A stretch of DNA of 64,000 nucleotides from NCBI RefSeq assembly GCF_035046485.1, contig NW_026917332.1, positions 1 through 64,000 of the forward strand, in the 5' to 3' direction. The stretch is from Aedes albopictus. Its lineage: Eukaryota > Arthropoda > Insecta > Diptera > Culicidae. Below are positions 23,635 to 35,974 of the stretch, piece by piece; the first letter of the stretch is position 1, and every line of letters starts with the position of its first letter. The notes under the pieces were generated by a model. The model did not search any database. It saw only the letters and a list, made by a program, of their open reading frames with translations, and was not told the origin of the DNA. A program made the translations under genes and the position numbers.

Positions 23635-25483
23635 TTAGTTGGATTTTTAAAGGAGTTGAAATCTCTGGAAACTGAGGAGTTCATAGTCACAACAACTTCG
23701 ACTACATTGTATTTTTGTTCCTAAAAACAATTTTCACTTAACAAACTTAAATCCTCTCACAACTGACGTTGTCCCAGCGGACAAATTTTTCTTCAACCTC
23801 CAACCCTTGGCTCTTGCATACCCCAACCCGAAATACGAATTTTCGCCAAGTTCATCCACACCATCATCGTCCCCAACCAGCGCGCAGCGCCCGTTATAGC
23901 AGAATGACACAGGTGAGTCGTTAGACCGAGGTCACACCGACTAGAGGCAGATAATTTGAATATACCTCTCGCTCAGCCACGAACCATCGTATCGGCCGCC
24001 ATTCATGCTATCCAACCATCCAACCAACCAACAAACCAGTTGGCACAGTGCTTTTTAGCGCCATGTCATTGCGGAAAATGAAGAGGCTTGGCCCTAGCCC
24101 AGGAATGACACTCAGCGGCAGCAGGACATTCACGGCTTAGGGCAGCTCCCTTAGGGCGAGGGTACCAGATGTAGGCAATTAGGTTGGAAATTATTTGATA
24201 GACAGGTTTCGAATGCTCAAATTGTAATACATTAAACTATAAGCAAACGATACTTCGAATCATCCAAATGATTTCGATTATCATACCACAAAGCTTCAAC
24301 GGTAAACTGAATGGTTTTTGAGGTTACAGTATCTTCATCTTATGATACAATGAAGAAGGAAGAGTAGCAATATTCGAGTACCATACAACTAATGGTATCT
24401 ATTTAACAACGACTATTGAATGTATCGTTATCATTTGTGTTAAAGTTATCGAACTTTTCTGTAAAATCGTATTGTATGCACAAATGATCGTAGAATTACA
24501 AAACAATCATTACATTTATAATTAGAAGAGTGTGAAATATGCGAACGATACTGGGAATCGTTACAATTCATTTTCACAGGTTTTATAAGGAACAAAACTG
24601 TCTCCATCTGGTACACCTACCTTACTCCAACAAAGTCTCGCCCTTCCCTGCATATTTTCCCGTTACAACGAGCATTACCCGTCGTTGTCATACTCTGCTC
24701 AGCGAAATATTCTACGTAACGGGGAAAGGGCGGCCACGGAGGGAACTATAATCCATCCATCCCGCAATTCGAAAACTCCAGTTTGCCTGACTGCATCGTC
24801 GGGTCTCGCGCCGGCTTGCTATTTGTTTATTCAAATGTTACAATTCCCGGGACGAAAAACACCCTTTTTCACACCATACCGTCACCGACCGTCCTCCTAA
24901 CCGGCTGGGCTGAGAAACCTTCCCCGCTCGCACAAACCCAAAACTGGGCCGACGATGTCCCTTTTTCTGTCGAGTCATCATCGCGTTGCCTAGCCTATGG
25001 CGGCCATCGTTTGTCGTCCGTCGCCTGTCGTCGACCATCGTCCAGTGCCATCTGGCTGCTGGTGCTGGAGTGGAGTTTTGGGACGACGATGGTCCCAATT
25101 TCTGAGCCCGTCCGTTCGTTGTCGGTGACCGGAAGGAAACGATTCTCAGCATATTTCCGGTTCGGCTGACAAGGACTGAACAACCCAGGAGTTCGGCCAA
25201 CCAGAAGGAGAACTAGGGTTTTTTTTCCTTTTTGTCATATCTCGCATTGAAATGAACTCGGGTTTGTGAGGTTTGTGAGGACAGAAAGGAACCTGGATCC
25301 GGAAAATTGGCGTCATGCTGATCGAGCTAATGAAGCGATGGAAAAGGAAGGTGGTGACAGTTACTGGGAGTTGGAATTGCAAGCTATTTTTAGAATGAAA
25401 TTTCTTGCAATTTACGAGACACTTTCACTGATTGGCATACCATAAAAACATTGAAGGAGTCCAATCGGAGTTCTAATTCAGGC

Positions 25484-28400
25484 TGAAAGGATCCTCTGCA
25501 GAATCCTGAGACGATTCTCAACAAAATCCTGAGACGATTCTCAGCAGAATCCTGAGACGATTCTCAACAGAATCCTGATAGGATTCCCACCAGAATCCTG
25601 AGAGGATTCCCACCAGAATCCTGAGAGGATTCTATGCAGAATACTGACAAGATTCTATGCAGAATCGTGAGAAGATTCTATGCAGAATCCTGAGAGGATT
25701 CTTTGCAGAATCCTGAGAGGATTCTCAGCACAATCCTGAGAGGATTTTCAGCACAATCCTGAGAGGATTCTCAGCACAATCCTGAGAGGATTCTCTGCAG
25801 AATTTTAAGAGGATTCTTACCAGAATCCTGAGAGGATTCTCACCAGAATCCTAAGAGAATTCTATGCAGAATCCTGAGAGGATTCTCAGCAGAATCCTGA
25901 GAGGATTCTCAGCAGAATCCTAAGAGGATTCTCAGCAGAATCCTGAGAAGATTCTCTTCAGAATCCAAAGAGGATTCTCAGCAGAATCCTGAGAGGATTC
26001 TCAGCAGTATCCTGAGAGGATTCTCAGCAGAATCCTGAGAGGATTCTCAGCAGAATCCTGGGAGGATTCTCAGCAGAATCCTGAGAAGATTCTCAGCAGA
26101 ATCCTGAGAGGATTCTCAGCAGAATCCTGAGAGGATTCTCAGCAAAACCCTGAGAGCATTCTCAGCAGAATCCTGAGAGGATTCTCTGTAGAATCCTGAG
26201 CGGATTCTCTGCAGAATCCTGAGCGGATTCTCTGCAGAATCCAGAAAGGATTCTCAGCAGAATCCTGAGAGGATTCTCAGCAGAATCCTGAGAGGATTCT
26301 CAGCAGAATCCTTAGAGGATTCCCAGCAGAATCCAGAGAGGATTCCCAGCAGAATCCTTAGAAGATTCCCATCAGAATCCTGAGAGGATTCTCAGCAGAA
26401 TCCTGAGAGGATTTTCAGCAGAATCCTGAGAGGATTCTCAGCAGAATCCTGAGAGGATTCTCCGCAGAATCCTGAGAGGATTCTCCGTGAAATCCTGAAA
26501 GGATTCTCCTCAGAATCCTGAGAGGATTCTCTTCAGAATCCTGAGAGGATTCTCTTCAGAACCCTGAGAGGATTCTCTACAGAATCCTTAGAGGATTCTC
26601 GCCAAAATCCTGAAAGTATTCTACTCAGAATCCTCAGAGGATTCTCCTCAGAGGATTCTCCTCAGAGGATTCTCCTCCGAATCCTGAGAGGATTCTGCAC
26701 AGAATCCTGAGAGAATTCTGCACAGAATCCTGAGAGGATTCTGCACAGAATCCTGAGAGGATTCTGCACAGAATCCTGAGAGGATTCTGCACAGAATCCT
26801 GAGAGGATTCTGCACAGAATCCTGAGAGTATTCTGCACAGAATCCTGAGAGGATTCTGCACAGAATCCTGAGAGGATTCTGCACAGAATCCTGAGAGGAT
26901 TCTGCACAGAATCCTGAGAGGATTCTGCACAGAATCCTGAGAGGATTCTGCACAGAATCCTGAGAGGATTCTGCACAGAATCCTGAGAGGATTCTGCACA
27001 GAATCCTGAGAGGATTCTGCACAGAATCCTGAGAGGATTCTGCACAGAATCCTGAGAGGATTCTGCACAGAATCCTGAGAGGATTCTGCACAGAATCCTG
27101 AGAGGATTCTGCACAGAATCCTGAGAGGATTCTGCACAGAATCCTGAGAGGATTCTGCACAGAATCCTGAGAGGATTCTGCACAGAATCCTGAGAGGATT
27201 CTGCACAGAATCCTGAGAGGATTCTCCACAGAATCCTGAGAGGATTCTCCACAGAATCCTGAGAGGATTCTCCACAGAATCCTGAGAGGATTCTCCACAG
27301 AATCCTGAGAGGATTCTCCACAGAATCCTGAGAGGATTCTCCACAGAATCCTGAGAGGATTCTCCACAGAATCCTGAGAGGATTCTCCACAGAATCCTGA
27401 GAGGATTCTCCACAGAATCCTGAGAGGATTCTCCACAGAATCCTGAGAGGATTCTCCACAGAATCCTGAGAGGATTCTCCACAGAATCCTGAGAGGATTC
27501 TCCACAGAATCCTGAGAGGATTCTCCACAGAATCCTGAGAGGATTCTTCACAGAATCCTGAGAGGATTCTCCACAGAATCCTGAGAGGATTCTCCACAGA
27601 ATCCAGAGATGATTCTCCACAGAATCCTGATAGGATTCTCTGCAGAATCCTGAGAGGATTCTCTGCAGAATCCTGAGAGGATTCTCTGCAGAATCCTGGA
27701 AGGATTCTCATCATAATCCTGAGTGGATTCTCGCCAGAATCCTGAGAGGATACTCGCCAGAATCCTGAGAGGATTCTCGTCAGAATCTTGAGAGGATTCT
27801 CGCCAGAATCCTGAGAGGATTCTCGCCAGAAATCTGAGAGGATTCCAGCCAGAAGGGATTCTCTGCAGAATCCAGGAAGGATTCTCTGCAGAATCCTGAG
27901 AGGATTTTCTGCAGAATCCTGAGAGGATTCTCTGCAGAATCCTGAGAGGATTCTCAGCAGAATCCTGAGAGGATTCTCAGCAGAATCCTGAGAGGATTCT
28001 CTGCAGAATTCTGAGAGGATTCTCTGCAGAATCCAGAGCAGATTCTCTGCAGAATCCTGAGAGGATTCTCCACAGAATCCTGAGAGGATTCTCCACAGAA
28101 TCCTGAGAGGATTCTCCACAGAATCCTGAGAGGATTCTCCACAGAATCCTGAGAGGATTCTCCACAGAATCCTGAGAGGATTCTCCACAGAATCCTGAGA
28201 GGATTCTCCACAGAATCCTGAGAGGATTCTTTGCAGAATCCTGAAAGAATTCTCTGCAGAATCCTGAAAGGATTCTCTGCAGAATCCTGATAGGATTCTC
28301 TGCAGAATCCTGAGAGGATTCTCTAAAGAATCCTGAGAGGATTCTCGCCAGAATCCTGGAAGGATTCTCACCATAATCCTGAGTGGATTCTCGCCAGAAT

Positions 28401-30855
28401 CCTGAGAGGATACTCGCCAGAATCCTGAGAGGATTCTCGTCAGAATCTTGAGAGGATTCTCGCCAAATCCTGAGAGGATTCTCGCCAGAAATCTGAGAGG
28501 ATTCCAGCCAGAAGGTATTCTCTGCAGAATCCTGAGAGGATTTTCTGCAGAATCCTGAGAGGATTCTCTGCAGAATCCTGAGAGGATTCTCTGCAGAATT
28601 CTGAGAGGATTCTCTGCAGAATCCAGAGCGGATTTCCTGCAGAATCCAGAGCGGATCCGCTGCAGAATCCAGAGCGGATTCTCTGCAGAATCCAGAGCGG
28701 ATTCTCTGCAGAATCCAGAGCAGATTCTCTGCAGAATCCAGAGCGGATTCTCTGCAGAATCCAGAGCGGATTCTCTGCAGAATCCAGAGCGGATTCTCTG
28801 CAGAATCCAGAGCAGATTCTCTGCAGAATCCAGAGCGGATTCTCTGCAGAATCCTGAGCGGATTCTCTGCAGAATCCTGAGCGGATTCTCTGCAGAATCC
28901 AGAGCGGATTCTCTGCAGAATCCAGAGCGGTTTCTCTGCAGAATCCAGAGCGGATTCTCTGCAGAATCCAGAGCGGATTCTCTGCAGAATCCTGAGAGGA
29001 TTCTCTGCAGAATCCGGGAAGGATTCTATGCAGAATCCAGACAGGATTCTCTGCAGAATCCAGAGAGGATTCTCTGCAGAATCCTGAGAGGATTTCCTGC
29101 ATAATCATAAATGGCTTCTCTGCAGAATCCTGAGAGGTTTCACTACAGGATTCTGAGAGGATTCTCGGCAGAATCCTGACAGGATTCTCGGCAGAAACCT
29201 GACAGGGATCTCTGCAGAATCCTGAGAGGATTCTCTGCAGAATCCTGAGAGGATTCTCAGCAGAACCCTGAGATAATTTTCTGCAAAATCCTGAGAGGAT
29301 TTTCTGCAGAATCCTGAGAGGATTCTCTGCAGAATCCTGAGCGGATTCTCTGCAGAATCCTGAGAGGATTCTATGCAGAATCCAGACAGGATTCTCTGCA
29401 GGATCCAGACAGGATTCTTTGCAGGAACCTGAGAGGATTCTCTGCAGAATCCTGAGAGGATTCTCTGCAGAATCCTGAGAGGATTCTCTGCAGAATCCTG
29501 AGAGGATTCTCTGCAGAATCCTGACAGGATTCTCTGCAGAATCCTGAGAGGATTCTCAGCAGAACCCTGAGATAATTTTCTGCGAAATCCTGAGAGGAAT
29601 CTCTGCAGGATCCTGAGAGGATGCTCTGCAGAATTCTGAGAGGATTCTCTGCAGAATCCTGAGAGGATTCTCACCAGAATCCTGAGAGGATGCTCTGCAG
29701 AATCCTGAGAGGATGCTCTGCAGAATCCTGAGAGAATGCTCTGCAGAATCCTGAGAGGATGCTCTGCAGAATCCTGAGAGGATGCTCTGCAGAATCCTGA
29801 GAGGATGCTCTGCAGAATCCTGAGAGGATGCTCTGCAGAATCCTGAGAGGATTCTCCACAGAATCCTGAGAGGATTCTCCACAGAATCCTGAGAGGATTC
29901 TCGACAGAATCCTGAGAGGATTTTCGACAGAATCCTGAGAGAATTCTCCACAGAATCCTGAGAGAATTCTCCACAGAATCCTGGGAGGATTCTCCACAGA
30001 ATCCGGAGAGGATTCTCCACAGAATCCTGAGAGGATTCTCCACAGATCCCTGAGAGGATTCTCCACAGAATCTTGAGAGAATTCTCCACAGAATCTTGAG
30101 AGAATTCTCCACAGAATCCTGAGAGGATTCTCCAAAGAATCCTGAGAGGATTCTCCAAAGAATCCTGAGAGGATTCTCCACAGAATCCTGAGAGGATTCT
30201 CCACAGAATCCTGAGAGGATTCTCCACAGAATCCTGAGAGGATTCTCCACAGAATCCTGAGAGGATTCTCCACAGAATCCTGAGAAGATTCTCCACAGAA
30301 TCCTGAGAGGATTCTCCACAGAATCCTGAGAGGATTCTCAACAGAATTCTGAGAGGATTCTCCACAGAATCCTGAGAGGATTCTCCACAGAATCCTTAGA
30401 GGATTCTCCACAGAATCCTGAGAGGATTCTCCACAGAATCCTGAGAGGATTCTCCACAGAATCCTGAGAGGATTCTCCACAGAATGCTGAGAGGATTCTC
30501 CACAGAATCCTGAGAGGATTCTCCACAGAATCCTGAGAGGATTCTCCACAGAATCCTGAGAGGATTCTCCACAGAATCCTGAGAGGATTCTCCACAGAAT
30601 CCTGAGAGGATTCTCCACAGAATCCTGAGAGGATTCTCCACAGAATCCTGAGAGGATTCTCCACAGAATCCTGAGAGGATTCTCCACAGAATCCTGAGAG
30701 GATTCTCCACAGAATCCTGAGAGGATTCTCCACAGAATCTTGCGAGGATTCCCTGCAGAATCCGGAGTGGAGTCTCTGCAGAATCCTGCGAGGATTCTCT
30801 GCAGAATCCTGAGAGAAATCTTTGATGAATCCTGAGAGAAATCTCTGATGAATTT
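25484..30855 (+). repeat. 23-bp dual-hairpin array A4 (mixed linkers)
   Basis: About 233 units in plus orientation, with the most diverse linkers of any array. CAGC dominates at about 25870-26450, GCAC at 26690-27215, CCAC at 27216-27620 and 29850-30740, CTGC at 27630-29850. A subfamily with GAATCCAGAGCGGATTC fills about 28620-28990, and one with AGGATGCTCTGC fills about 29610-29840. Edges are decayed. The long minus-strand open frames here (up to 570 codons) are composition effects of stop-free CCAC, GCAC and CTGC linkers. Confidence 0.97.
27686..28515. repeat. 660-bp duplicated module within A4
   Basis: A distinctive series (an ATCATAATCCTGAGTGG or ACCATAATCCTGAGTGG unit, a GGATACTCGCC unit, a CGTCAGAATCTTGAG unit, then a GATTCCAGCCAGAAGG unit) occurs at about 27700-27855 and 28360-28515. 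TACTCGCCAG starts at 27751 and 28411, a lag of 660. That equals 29 units minus seven bases. The seven missing bases are explained by the 16-base truncated unit at about 27850. Confidence 0.85.
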
Positions 30856-32448
30856 TTAAGCATTCCTATGCTCCCGAGGTGCAGTTATTATTTTGAATCG
30901 ATTTCCGACCTATTTCCGTGAACAATAACCCATGAAACCCACAATTACAGTCAACCAAAGATAAACTTTTTCCCACTTTAGGCAAAAAAACCGCCAGTCA
31001 ATTGGTGAAATTCCACTCTCCAAAGGAGTGCCCACGGACGGATCAACACGAATCGTCCATTGACTGCAGCGCACCAGAACGAGTACGACCATGAATACTG
31101 CATGCAGTAATGGCGAAATGCCCGGAAAAACTTTCCCAAACTGCAGCAGCTTCCGAGGGTAGAATCAATCAGTACCGGTGTGGTGGTGGCACCGAACGTG
31201 AGAGCCGCCAAATGATAAGTTACGACCCCCGTGGGATCCAGAAAGTGGAATCGATTTACATTTGGCGCCTCCCCTTCTTTTATTGAGAGAAGGATGAATT
31301 TACCTGAATGCTGTCGGAGGTTGTTCACCTTTGGAAAGTTTTTGCCTCAAGGATTCGTGGGAATGGTTATATTTTTAAATGCAGTAGCTTGAAACACTTT
31401 TAGATATGTGAGCAGGCTGCAGAAACTTCTTAGTAATATAACAGAGCATTAACATTTTTCAGATGAATTTGGTTTGTTATGCAAATGATATCCGCTTGAA
31501 CCAGATTGTAGCACTTAAGTAAAAGTTTTGATGATATTGATACCATTTATCATAAATTTTTCAAACAAATGTGTTTTCTTAACTAAATTTTACATAAAAT
31601 ACTCAAATTCGATCACAAACTCATTACTTAAGCGGTCGTAATAGATTCTCCGTATTCAAAAGCACAATTCAAACAAATTTCATCTAAAATATAAAGCAAC
31701 CCTTCGTTGCAAACGCCCCTTGAACAGCCCGCCAGAGAATCGTAACTCATCATTTACCGATTCGCCACAGCATTCCGTCTCCAAGGAAAACAAAATTTAT
31801 GCACTTCTTCTCGTTCGGAAAATGAGAAGTTAGTGGTTTCACCTGCATATGCATATGTTTGTCGTTTTCGCTGAAACAAACAGGCGAGGGGAAAGTTATC
31901 CTTTGTCTGCATAGGGAGGAAATCGATACGTTGCGGTTGGTCCGTCATGATGGTCCAGTGGGAATTTTTTTATCCTGTTGGAAAAACAGCTGTAAAAAAT
32001 GGAAAAAACTTGATGCAAACAAGTGAAAACAGCAAAGGCAGATAACGTAAAATTATTGATTCTGATGAAAACTTTGGGGCGGTGGTGAATCGATTTGCTA
32101 CCCTGCTGAATGCTATCGCATCGATATGGGAGTGGATCAAAGGGCCATCATTGCGCTGGCAACAGGACAGATGAGGTTTGAGGAAGGTTTTTTTCCTCTG
32201 CTGATTTCATGGAAATAAGTTTTACTCGGTTTATTCGAGCGCACCGGGATAATATGGGATTTTATCGGGGTATTCTTTTGCGATCGAAATTCCCTGTTCG
32301 ACACCCGCGATTTTGATGGGATTTGTTTGTTTACGTCGATTCACCGTGAGCAGTAAAGAGTTTGAAAGAGGAGGATCAGAACAGTGGAGCTCGAAGAAAT
32401 TGATAAAATTCATGTGTTTTTCTTGAATCAGGAAAAATAACACATATT
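30856..32448. other. Unique island between A4 and A5; no gene assigned
   Basis: Contains minus-strand open frames of 116 codons (30978-31328), 64 codons (31754-31948) and 70 codons (32231-32443). None shows a domain, repeat or signal I recognise. A CATTCAG|GTAAAT donor-like site lies within the first frame near 31303 on the minus strand. The middle, 31370-31720, is AT-rich without structure. A single small exon here cannot be excluded. Confidence 0.4.
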
Positions 32449-33700
32449 TTCAGCAGAATACCGAGAGGATTATCTGCAGAATCCAGAGAGAATTCTCTGC
32501 AGAATCCTGAAAGGATGCTTTGCACAATCCTGAGAGGACTCACTGCAGAAAAATTACAGCATTCTCTGTAGAATACCGAGAGGAATCTCTGTAGAATACT
32601 GGAAGGATTCTCGGTAAAATCCCGAGAGGATTCTCTGCAGAATCCCGAGAAGATTCTCTACAGAATCCTGCAGAATATCTACAGCATTCTCTGCAGAATA
32701 CCGAGAGGAATCCCTGCAGAATCCCGAGAGGATTCTCTGCAGAATCCCGAGAGGTTTCTCTGCAGAATACTGAGAGGATTCTCGGCAGAATCCCGAGAGG
32801 ATTCTCTGTAGAATCCCGAGATGATTCTCTGCAGAATCCCGAGAGGATTCTCTGCAGAATCCTGAGGGGATTCTCTACAGAATCCTGAGAGGATTCTCTG
32901 CAGAATCCTGAGAGGTATGTCTGCAAAATACTGGGAGGATTCTCTGCAGAATCCCGAAAGGATTCTCTACAGAGTCCTGAGAGGATTATCTACAGAATAC
33001 TGAGAGACTTGTCCACAGATTCCTAAGAGGATTCTCCACAAAATCCTGAGAGGATTCTCTGCAGAATCCTAAGAGGATTCTTGTCAGGATCGTGAGAAGA
33101 GTCTCGCCAGAATCATGAAAGGATTCTCCACAGATTCCTGAGAGGATACTCCACAGATTGATGAGAGGATTTTCCACTGAATCCAGAGGGGATTCTCCAC
33201 AGAATCCTGAGAGGATTCTCCAAAGAATCCTGAGAGGATTCTCCACAGAATCCTGAGAGGATTCTCCACAGAATCCTGACAGGATTCTCCACAGAATCCT
33301 TAGAGGATTTTCAACAGAATCTTGAGAGGATTATCATCAGAATCCCGAGAGTATTCTCACCAGAATCCTGAGAGGATTCTCACCAGAATCCTGAGAGGAT
33401 TCTCACCAGAATCCTGAGAGGATTCTCACCAGAATCCTGAGAGGATTCTCACCAGAATCCTGAGAGGATTCTCACCAGAATCCTGAGAGGATTCTCCCCA
33501 GAATCCTGAGAGGATTCTCACCAGAATCCTGAAAGGATTCTTCTCAGAATCCTGAATGCATTTTCCTCAGAATCCTGCGAAAATTATCTTCAGAGTTCTG
33601 AGAAGATTTTTCATCGAATCCTAAGAAGATTCTTCTCAGTACCCTGAGGATTCTCGGCGGAATCTTGACAGTTTTCTAGCACAATTGTTAGGAGTTCTCT
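32449..33700 (+). repeat. 23-bp dual-hairpin array A5 (CTGC then CCAC/CACC linkers)
   Basis: About 54 units, moderately diverged. The left half is CTGC-linked with many CCCGAGAGG or ACCGAGAGG cores, the middle is CCAC-linked (about 33120-33310), and about 33340-33540 is a homogeneous CACC block. Two ATACTGAGAGG variants and a CAGAATATCTACAGCATTC module (about 32560 and 32670) suggest small internal duplications. Both edges are decayed. Confidence 0.95.
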
Positions 33701-35970
33701 TTAATTCTTCTTCAAAATTCCGTTAAATTGCTTATGAATTTCTTCCATGAATTACACTTTGTTCTAGTCAATTTATAAAATCGAGATCCATATGTGAGTC
33801 CTGTCATTGATGTTTATCACCACTGTGGTAGTATGCCACATTCCAGCTGTCACATCAAACACAGAAACCACCTTTAGAACAATGACAGCAGTCTCCTTTC
33901 CAAAACATGCGAATTCCAGAAAAAAAATCACTTCACACTTCTCCGGGCCACTGCTGGCACTGTTTTCTTATCCGAAGGGCACTCTGTCTGCATTCCAGCT
34001 GGATATGGCCAGAACAAAGACTGCCACTCTGTGATGATTCGCATCGAAAACTCCCGTGCCAGAGTTGATGGCAGACCCCCAACCGCGTGGCCAAGCATTT
34101 ACATCTGTCAACATTCGCCTGTACGTTCTAGACTAGATGGCCGGACACTATGCAGAAGAAATTGATGGGGATGTGCAATACGACGTCATGAGATCAGTGT
34201 TGCCAGAGATCCTGATGGTCAGTTTGAAAGACGGTTTTGGTCCTCTGATTGAACTAGCTTTATCGATTTTACATTTTTTATTGAAATATCTGACAGTTGG
34301 AAGTGTTTTTAAACTGATGAATCGTGAATTTCAACCGATTTCAGTGTTGCCAGATTTGCAGTTTCTAAATCATTTGATGTTTTCGATCATTTTCAAACGC
34401 TCATTCAAATTGATCATCCCAACAACTGAACAGACTGCGAAATCCGATTCGTGTACGACGAAACCATCGGCCTAACCAAAAAGCATTTTGTGGACACATT
34501 TTGCGGTTTTGTTTGTCTAGCGGGGAACGGTGGCCAAGCTTTAGGCAATAAGCGTGACGGACGGTGACGACGACGCGACGATGGCACCCGACGATGACGA
34601 CGACTGTCCAAAGTCAACGTTTGCCACCTTGACCGTCTCCTGACCGTATCTCTCAAGCTAAATCAATTGCAGACATCAGAGAGAGAAGTGTTTGATTTTG
34701 ACCGACAGATAGACAGTGCCGCAGAGATTATCGGCTACGGATTGTCACCTGCAGTCCAGCAGCAGTAGGAAGTTATAGACGGCCCAGTCAAATCAGAAGG
34801 CAGAGGTTTCTATCTAATTAGTGTCATCGGCTTAATCTCTGACCTGGGCCCGTTGCCAGATTTGTGCACTGCTGAAGCCGAGAATCAGCCCGAAGGTATG
34901 CACCACCTGTATGGGATGATCGTTCAATCGGAACGCTATTGTCACTTGCAAATGCCACAATGCAATGGTTACCTTTCCCATATCGCAGTCTATTTGCCCA
35001 TCTCGTTTCAAACGACGACGACAACGAAACTCTGTACTTGCGCTTGTCAGTTAACCTGTGCCGCCGGAGGGCGCTTTCTGATCCCTCACTTGCACAAAAC
35101 CACTATTCTGATGGACCAACCCAAGTCCCCTCGTCATGTCCAGCCACCGCCCTTCCCCGTCTCATTACCATTCTATGCTAATCTGTTAATGGATTTTACT
35201 TTAATTTCAATATACATTACACCGGTGGAACCGGCAAAGCGAGCAAGTGCGAACGCTCTCGTTCGGTGTTGCATACACCGAGGGGCGCTCAACAGATGGC
35301 AGCACCTTCGAATTTAGGGAAAATCGAGTTCGGTGCGCTGAGAGCGCGGTGACGCACCAAGTGCTCAGCTTTGATAGTGCTGCCCGGGAAGAAGCCGCAA
35401 AAACCGATACCCACCTTCGTCCTCTTGTGACCCTTCACCGTCCGGCTCCGACCACGTCCGAACATAACCTCAAACTCTGGGGCATCAGACAGCAACAAAC
35501 TACCCACCATAGTTTTGGATCGGGTTCGGTTATCTTCATAATATCCATTAGAGCTGTGGAACTGTGGAACCGCACTGATGCTGTTACATACCTCTATCTA
35601 CTCCCTCTCCCTTTTCGGTACCCAGAGCAGTCGCCTGAGAAGGGGTTTTTATTATTGAAAACACTCAGCACGGTTTGGTTGTTTAGTTGTTGTTGCTTTG
35701 CTGCGTTGGCTGAGTGCTTCAACTGCTTCGGGAGGAGAAAAAACTTTGCCGCCACACTCTCAGTTACAGCCAGGTAATGTGTTGCGGTTTGCAGCCAGTC
35801 AGTAGAAGGGCTAATTTCATCGATCCTTTAAAGTTGAAAGTTTCCTTTTGAATGCAAAAGTTTCGATTATTATGGTGTCTAATTAGTTAAGGATTCAATA
35901 ACACCTTTAATATCGGTATCTTAAGAGGAGAAATTCATCGGTCCTGTGTTTAACTTGTTGATCCAGAATT
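33701..35970. other. Unique island between A5 and A6; no gene assigned
   Basis: Open frames occur at 34137-34475 (112 codons), 34853-35317 (154 codons) and 35247-35777 (176 codons) on the plus strand, mutually overlapping and without recognisable domains. The phrase GTGTTGCCAGA occurs at about 34198 and 34343, and CGTTGCCAGATTTG at about 34852, which suggests fragments of a dispersed repeat. A GAC-rich run lies at about 34560-34610. I see no splice structure that joins these frames. Confidence 0.4.
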
Positions 35971-35974
35971 ATCA

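Larger units (their letters stand above)
23463..25483. other. Unique island between A3 and A4
   Basis: Besides the minus-strand splice site near 23606, this island has an AT-rich segment at about 24180-24540 with TATGGT/ACCATA-type phrases shared with other islands. A GC-richer segment follows at 24580-25380, with overlapping open frames on both strands (24783-25169 plus, 24838-25200 minus). Neither frame shows a recognisable domain, and both are of the length expected from GC-rich non-coding DNA. A CACAG|GTGAGT donor-like site occurs at about 23912 on the plus strand without a matching acceptor. Confidence 0.45.

Noticed and set aside
23895..23920. Plus-strand donor CACAG|GTGAGT as the end of an exon
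   Set aside because: No convincing acceptor and no clearly coding open segment upstream.
26634..30863. Minus-strand frames up to 570 codons in A4
   Set aside because: Openness is explained by linkers CCAC, GCAC and CTGC giving no stop on that strand; ATG codons come from rare mutations.
34137..35777. Overlapping plus-strand frames of 112-176 codons
   Set aside because: Overlapping frames, no domains, no linking splice sites; typical of GC-richer non-coding DNA.
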